64,000 nucleotides of DNA from Acidipropionibacterium acidipropionici (lineage in GTDB: Bacteria > Actinomycetota > Actinomycetes > Propionibacteriales > Propionibacteriaceae): contig NZ_CP013126.1 in the NCBI RefSeq assembly GCF_001441165.1, positions 434,001 to 498,000 of the forward strand. The letters run 5' to 3'. Below, one piece after another: positions 61,395 through 64,000 of this stretch (within the stretch, counting starts at the first letter, position 1; the number at the start of each line of letters is the position of its first letter). The notes under the pieces are model-generated. The model ran no database searches and had not been told where the DNA came from. It saw only the letters and a list, made by a program, of their open reading frames with translations. A program made the translations under genes and the position numbers.

Positions 61395-61859
61395 TCAGCC
61401 GACGGTCTCGCGCAGCCGGTTCTCCATCTGGGCGGCCAGATCCGGCCAGGTGATGAGGCCCGCCCGCATCGTGTTCTCGAGGTCGTGCACCCAGGACAGG
61501 TCGATGCCGGCCCACGGCGTCGCGGCGGAAAGGGCCTGAAGGCCGACCATCGCCTGAGCCCCGCCGGTGGTCAGCTCGACCAGCCTGACGGGCCATTCGA
61601 TCTCGGCGCGGATCCTCTCCTCGGCGTCGTGCCAGGCGTCCTCGTCGACCGTCGCGTCGCAGTAGCACCAGTCCTTGCGGACGTACAGGGAGATCACCGG
61701 ATCCCAGCTCTCCTGGTGCCAGGCCAGGGGTCTCGAGACCCCGGCGCACCCCAGAATCTCCTCGATCCGCTGACAGTGATCGACGAGCACCGCCCCGAGC
61801 GGAGTCTGATCGGCATGGAGCTCCACATCCTGCTTGCTCGGATACTCACCGATGGTCAT
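61395..61859 (-). CDS. hypothetical protein
   Basis: 154 residues, acidic, soluble, no signal peptide and no family that I recognise. Notable features are a Trp-rich stretch (LAWHQESWDPVISLYVRKDWCYCD) and a C-terminal WPVRLVELTTGGAQAMVGLQAL. Codon use matches the neighbours, so it looks like a real gene. ATG 61859 has a GAGGTGA site 5 nt upstream; GTG 61868 is an alternative. It lies downstream of, and on the same strand as, the Rpf/RlpA-like gene, but a strong hairpin separates them. Confidence 0.6.
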   Translation of the reverse strand: MTIGEYPSKQDVELHADQTPLGAVLVDHCQRIEEILGCAGVSRPLAWHQESWDPVISLYVRKDWCYCDATVDEDAWHDAEERIRAEIEWPVRLVELTTGGAQAMVGLQALSAATPWAGIDLSWVHDLENTMRAGLITWPDLAAQMENRLRETVG

Positions 61860-61947
61860 TCCCTTCACCTCGCCTCATTGCGTCATCCGGGGACCTCTCA
61901 GGATACTCCGGCAGGCGTCACAGCGGGCCAGCAGGGGCAGATGCGAA

Positions 61948-61976
61948 CGGCCCCGGAGGGAATCCCTCCGGGGCCG
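61948..61976 (-). terminator. terminator of the Rpf/RlpA-like gene
   Basis: CGGCCCCGGAGGGA and TCCCTCCGGGGCCG are perfect 14-base arms around a single base, 30 nt past the stop on the minus strand. No T-tract follows. Confidence 0.7.
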
Positions 61977-62005
61977 CCACTGCTCGATCACATCGAGTGC
62001 TCAGC

Positions 62006-63169
62006 TCACTTCGAGTAGCGGACCGTCGCCACTCCGTCTCCGCCGATGGCGTTCATCGCGGCGGTCGACAGGTCGAGGCAGCGCCCGGCGATGTAGGGCC
62101 CGCGGTCGTTGATCCGCACGGTGACGGTCTTGTTGTTCGACAGGTTCGTGACCCGGATGACGGTGCCCAGGGGCAGGGTCTTGTGGGCCGCGGTCATGGC
62201 CGAGGGATCGAAGGTCTCACCGGAGGCGGTGGGGCCGCCGGCGGTGCCGTCGCCCTCGCCGTAGGTGGAGGCCTGGCAGGTCTCGCCGCTGGTCACCGGG
62301 GTGCCGCTCGACGAGGAGGAGGAAGAAGAAGAGCTCTTGGGCGCCTTGGTGCCGACCTTCGTCACCTGGGTGACGGGGGCCTTGGACTGCTTGGTGGCCG
62401 TCTTCTTCTGGGAGACGAGCTTGCCGTCCTTGTAGGTCATCACCCAGGTCTCGACGTTCTCGCCGTTGACGCCCTTGGTGGTGATCTCGGTGTCGCCCTT
62501 GGTCATCGAGGAGTCCTTGACGGACTTCTTGTCGAAGCCGACCGAGACCTTCTTGGTGGTCTGCTTCTTGTCGATCTGCGCCCAGGTGATCGCCATGCCC
62601 TTGGTGAGCGGGGCGTTGAGCCCGTGGTTCACCTCGTCGTCGGAGTCGTACTGAACGCCGGCCTTCTTGAGGGCGTCGCCGACGGTGCCGACGAGCTTCA
62701 CCTTGTGCTGCTTGCCCTTGGCGGTGACGGTGACGTCCTTGGCGGTCTTCACGTCGAAGTCGAGGCCCTTGCGGGAGATTCCGGCCGAGCGGCTCACCGA
62801 GACCACATTGAGCGGATCGTCGAGGTTCAGCTGGCGCAGCGCGGTGTCCACCGAACGGGCGGTGGTCCAGCGGGAGACCTTGCTGCCGTCGACGTTGACG
62901 TTGAGCTTGCGACCGTAGTTGACGGCGATGCGGGTGCCGTCGGCGGTGCGGGTGCCCAGCGAGGGCTGGACGGAATCGTGGGAGTTCACCTTGATGCCCT
63001 GGGCCTCGAGGGCCTGGGCGACGGTGCCCGGCTTGACCTTCGTCTGCTGGGAGACGCCGTCGATGCTGATGGTGACATCGTTACGGTCCAGGACCTTGGC
63101 CATGGTGAGTCCGCCTGCGCTGGTGAGCGTGACGGCGCCTGCGACGGCTGCGGCAACTACTTTAGACAT
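62006..63169 (-). CDS. Rpf-like cell-wall protein: three DUF348 repeats, G5 domain, RlpA-like barrel
   Basis: 387 residues, exported. An N-terminal hydrophobic signal segment (VVAAAVAGAVTLTSAGG) is followed by three DUF348 repeats (about 28-190) and a G5 domain (about 190-265). A run of ten serines follows, then a C-terminal double-psi beta-barrel. The barrel has RlpA-type motifs: TCQASTYGEGDGTAGGPTASGE and VRINDRGPYIAGRCLDLS, with the catalytic Asp. The transglycosylase-like domain of classic Rpf is absent. It probably cleaves or binds peptidoglycan during growth or separation. A GAAGAAG site precedes the ATG. Confidence 0.88.
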   Translation of the reverse strand: MSKVVAAAVAGAVTLTSAGGLTMAKVLDRNDVTISIDGVSQQTKVKPGTVAQALEAQGIKVNSHDSVQPSLGTRTADGTRIAVNYGRKLNVNVDGSKVSRWTTARSVDTALRQLNLDDPLNVVSVSRSAGISRKGLDFDVKTAKDVTVTAKGKQHKVKLVGTVGDALKKAGVQYDSDDEVNHGLNAPLTKGMAITWAQIDKKQTTKKVSVGFDKKSVKDSSMTKGDTEITTKGVNGENVETWVMTYKDGKLVSQKKTATKQSKAPVTQVTKVGTKAPKSSSSSSSSSSGTPVTSGETCQASTYGEGDGTAGGPTASGETFDPSAMTAAHKTLPLGTVIRVTNLSNNKTVTVRINDRGPYIAGRCLDLSTAAMNAIGGDGVATVRYSK

Positions 63170-63345
63170 TCAACTTCTTCGACGTCGGGGGGCTTGGGGC
63201 CCGCGTATCTGGGAACTTGATCGGCCGGAGGCCCTGGGGGGCCGGCGACTCGCTCAGACTACGGCATCGGCGCGAGAAAACCAAAAAATTCCTGAGAATC
63301 GTTCAGACTCGCCGGTCCGGGCGATGTTCACAGGACTGCACAGAA

Positions 63346-63384
63346 GGGCCCCACGATGCGCTCTGCGGCAGCATCGTGGGGCCC
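63346..63384 (-). terminator. terminator of the P-type ATPase gene
   Basis: Perfect 14-bp arms GGGCCCCACGATGC / GCATCGTGGGGCCC with an 11-nt loop, about 25 nt past the stop on the minus strand. The rest of the 63170-63345 interval holds the likely promoter of the wall protein; I see no riboswitch in it. Confidence 0.75.
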
Positions 63385-63408
63385 TCCGAAGGGTTGCCTC
63401 TCAGGCTC

Positions 63409-64000
63409 TCAGACTCTGTACCTCGTCAGCCTCAGGCTATTGGTCACCACGAAGACCGAGGACAAGGCCATCGCCGCACCGGCCACCATCGGGTTGAGGT
63501 AGCCCAGCGCTGCGACCGGGATGGCCACCACGTTGTAGGCGAAGGCCCAGAACAGGTTCTGGTGGATCGTCCTCAGGGTGGCCCGCGAGAGCCCCAGGGC
63601 GTCGACGGCCAGGCCGAGATCGCCGCGGGTCAGGGTGATGTCGCTGGCGGCGATGGCGACGTCGGTGCCCGATCCCATCGAGACGCCCAGATCGGCTCCG
63701 GCCAGGGCCGCGGCGTCGTTGACGCCGTCGCCGATCATCGCGACCCTCCTGCCCTGGCCCTGGAGCTCCTCGATCACCGAGAGTTTGTCGGCGGGCCTCA
63801 CGTCGGCGTGCACCTCGTCGATGCCCACCTGTGCGGCGACGTGACGGGCGGCCCCCTCGTTGTCGCCGGTGAGCAGGACGGTGCGCACCCCGGCACGGCG
63901 CAGCCGCGAGATGGCGTCGGCGGAGGTGTCGCGGACGGTGTCGGCGACCAGCAGGGCGCCGAGCAGCTGCCCGGAGGCGGCGACCATGACGACGGTGCGC
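63409..64000 (-). CDS. heavy-metal P-type ATPase, C-terminal part (cut by window edge)
   Basis: The last 197 or so residues of a P1B-type ATPase. The P domain is visible with LTGDNEGAARHVA, VHADVRPADKLSVIEEL and the hinge MIGDGVNDAAALAGADLGVSMG. The final two helices follow, with NLFWAFAYNVVAIPVAALGYLNPMVAGAAMALSSVFVVTNSLRL. The helix motifs (N...YN and the MSSVxVVxNSLRL pattern) are those of Cu(I) exporters such as CopA. The metal-binding and CPC regions lie outside the window. Confidence 0.9.
   Translation of the reverse strand, partial: RTVVMVAASGQLLGALLVADTVRDTSADAISRLRRAGVRTVLLTGDNEGAARHVAAQVGIDEVHADVRPADKLSVIEELQGQGRRVAMIGDGVNDAAALAGADLGVSMGSGTDVAIAASDITLTRGDLGLAVDALGLSRATLRTIHQNLFWAFAYNVVAIPVAALGYLNPMVAGAAMALSSVFVVTNSLRLTRYRV

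Noticed and set aside
63170-63345. Possible c-di-AMP (ydaO-type) riboswitch before the Rpf-like gene
   Set aside because: Such riboswitches often precede rpf genes in actinobacteria, so I looked for the conserved blocks, but none is recognisable here.
1-64000. tRNA or rRNA genes
   Set aside because: I scanned for tRNA arms (GTTCGANNC with CCA ends) and rRNA-like blocks in the gaps and saw none I could support; a covariance search was not possible.

Overview
The window is a dense, high-GC stretch of an actinobacterial chromosome. The gene content (an anaerobic pyruvate:ferredoxin oxidoreductase, the lldPEFG lactate system, cydABDC and an Rpf/RlpA-type wall protein) fits the Propionibacteriaceae. 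A genus such as Acidipropionibacterium is a guess from content and base composition, not a demonstrated assignment. No rRNA, tRNA, CRISPR array, prophage or intact insertion sequence is visible.

Layout. 1-1609: the 5' half of lysS, back to back with a YbjQ-type gene. 1694-17231: a complete-looking allantoin fermentation region. It holds an allantoin/hydantoin racemase, an NCS1 permease and a dicarboxylate symporter (-). Opposite them lie allantoinase, a PucG-type ureidoglycine aminotransferase, allantoate amidohydrolase and an RpiR regulator (+). Then come a TauE/SafE permease and a GntR regulator (-), facing fdrA-allG-allH-carbamate kinase (+). Together these should turn allantoin into oxamate plus carbamoyl phosphate, and carbamoyl phosphate into ATP. 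17305-18926: a flavodoxin and a divergent TetR regulator. 19002-24406: a HAD phosphatase, then a TetR regulator with a heterodimeric ABC exporter. 24506-30845: LacI regulator, sugar ABC importer (two permeases and a lipoprotein) and a GH35 beta-galactosidase. 30849-36896: Fe-alcohol dehydrogenase, MFS exporter, a small unknown protein, an amino-acid permease and a flavin-reductase-like protein. 36898-46790: two tandem LuxR-type regulators (one frameshifted) and a BlaI repressor, divergent from cydABDC. 46896-52897: lldPEFG and its GntR regulator. 53232-54272: an AbiEi-like/PD-(D/E)XK protein. 54710-61261: a GltD-like Fe-S flavoprotein, nifJ and a DHODH-like protein. 61395-64000: an unknown protein, an Rpf/RlpA-like wall protein and the 3' end of a P-type metal ATPase.

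Two patterns cut across the window. First, the gaps between genes carry at least six distinct families of palindromic elements (38 to about 79 bp, 14 copies), one of them a perfect spacerless 68-bp palindrome. Second, at least eight genes, most of them regulators, have a TANNNT -10 box 6-8 nt before the start codon and no Shine-Dalgarno sequence, which points to leaderless transcripts. The physiological theme is fermentation and micro-aerobic respiration: lactate to pyruvate (lld), pyruvate to acetyl-CoA and reduced ferredoxin/flavodoxin (nifJ with the nearby flavodoxin), oxygen reduction by cytochrome bd, and ATP from allantoin.
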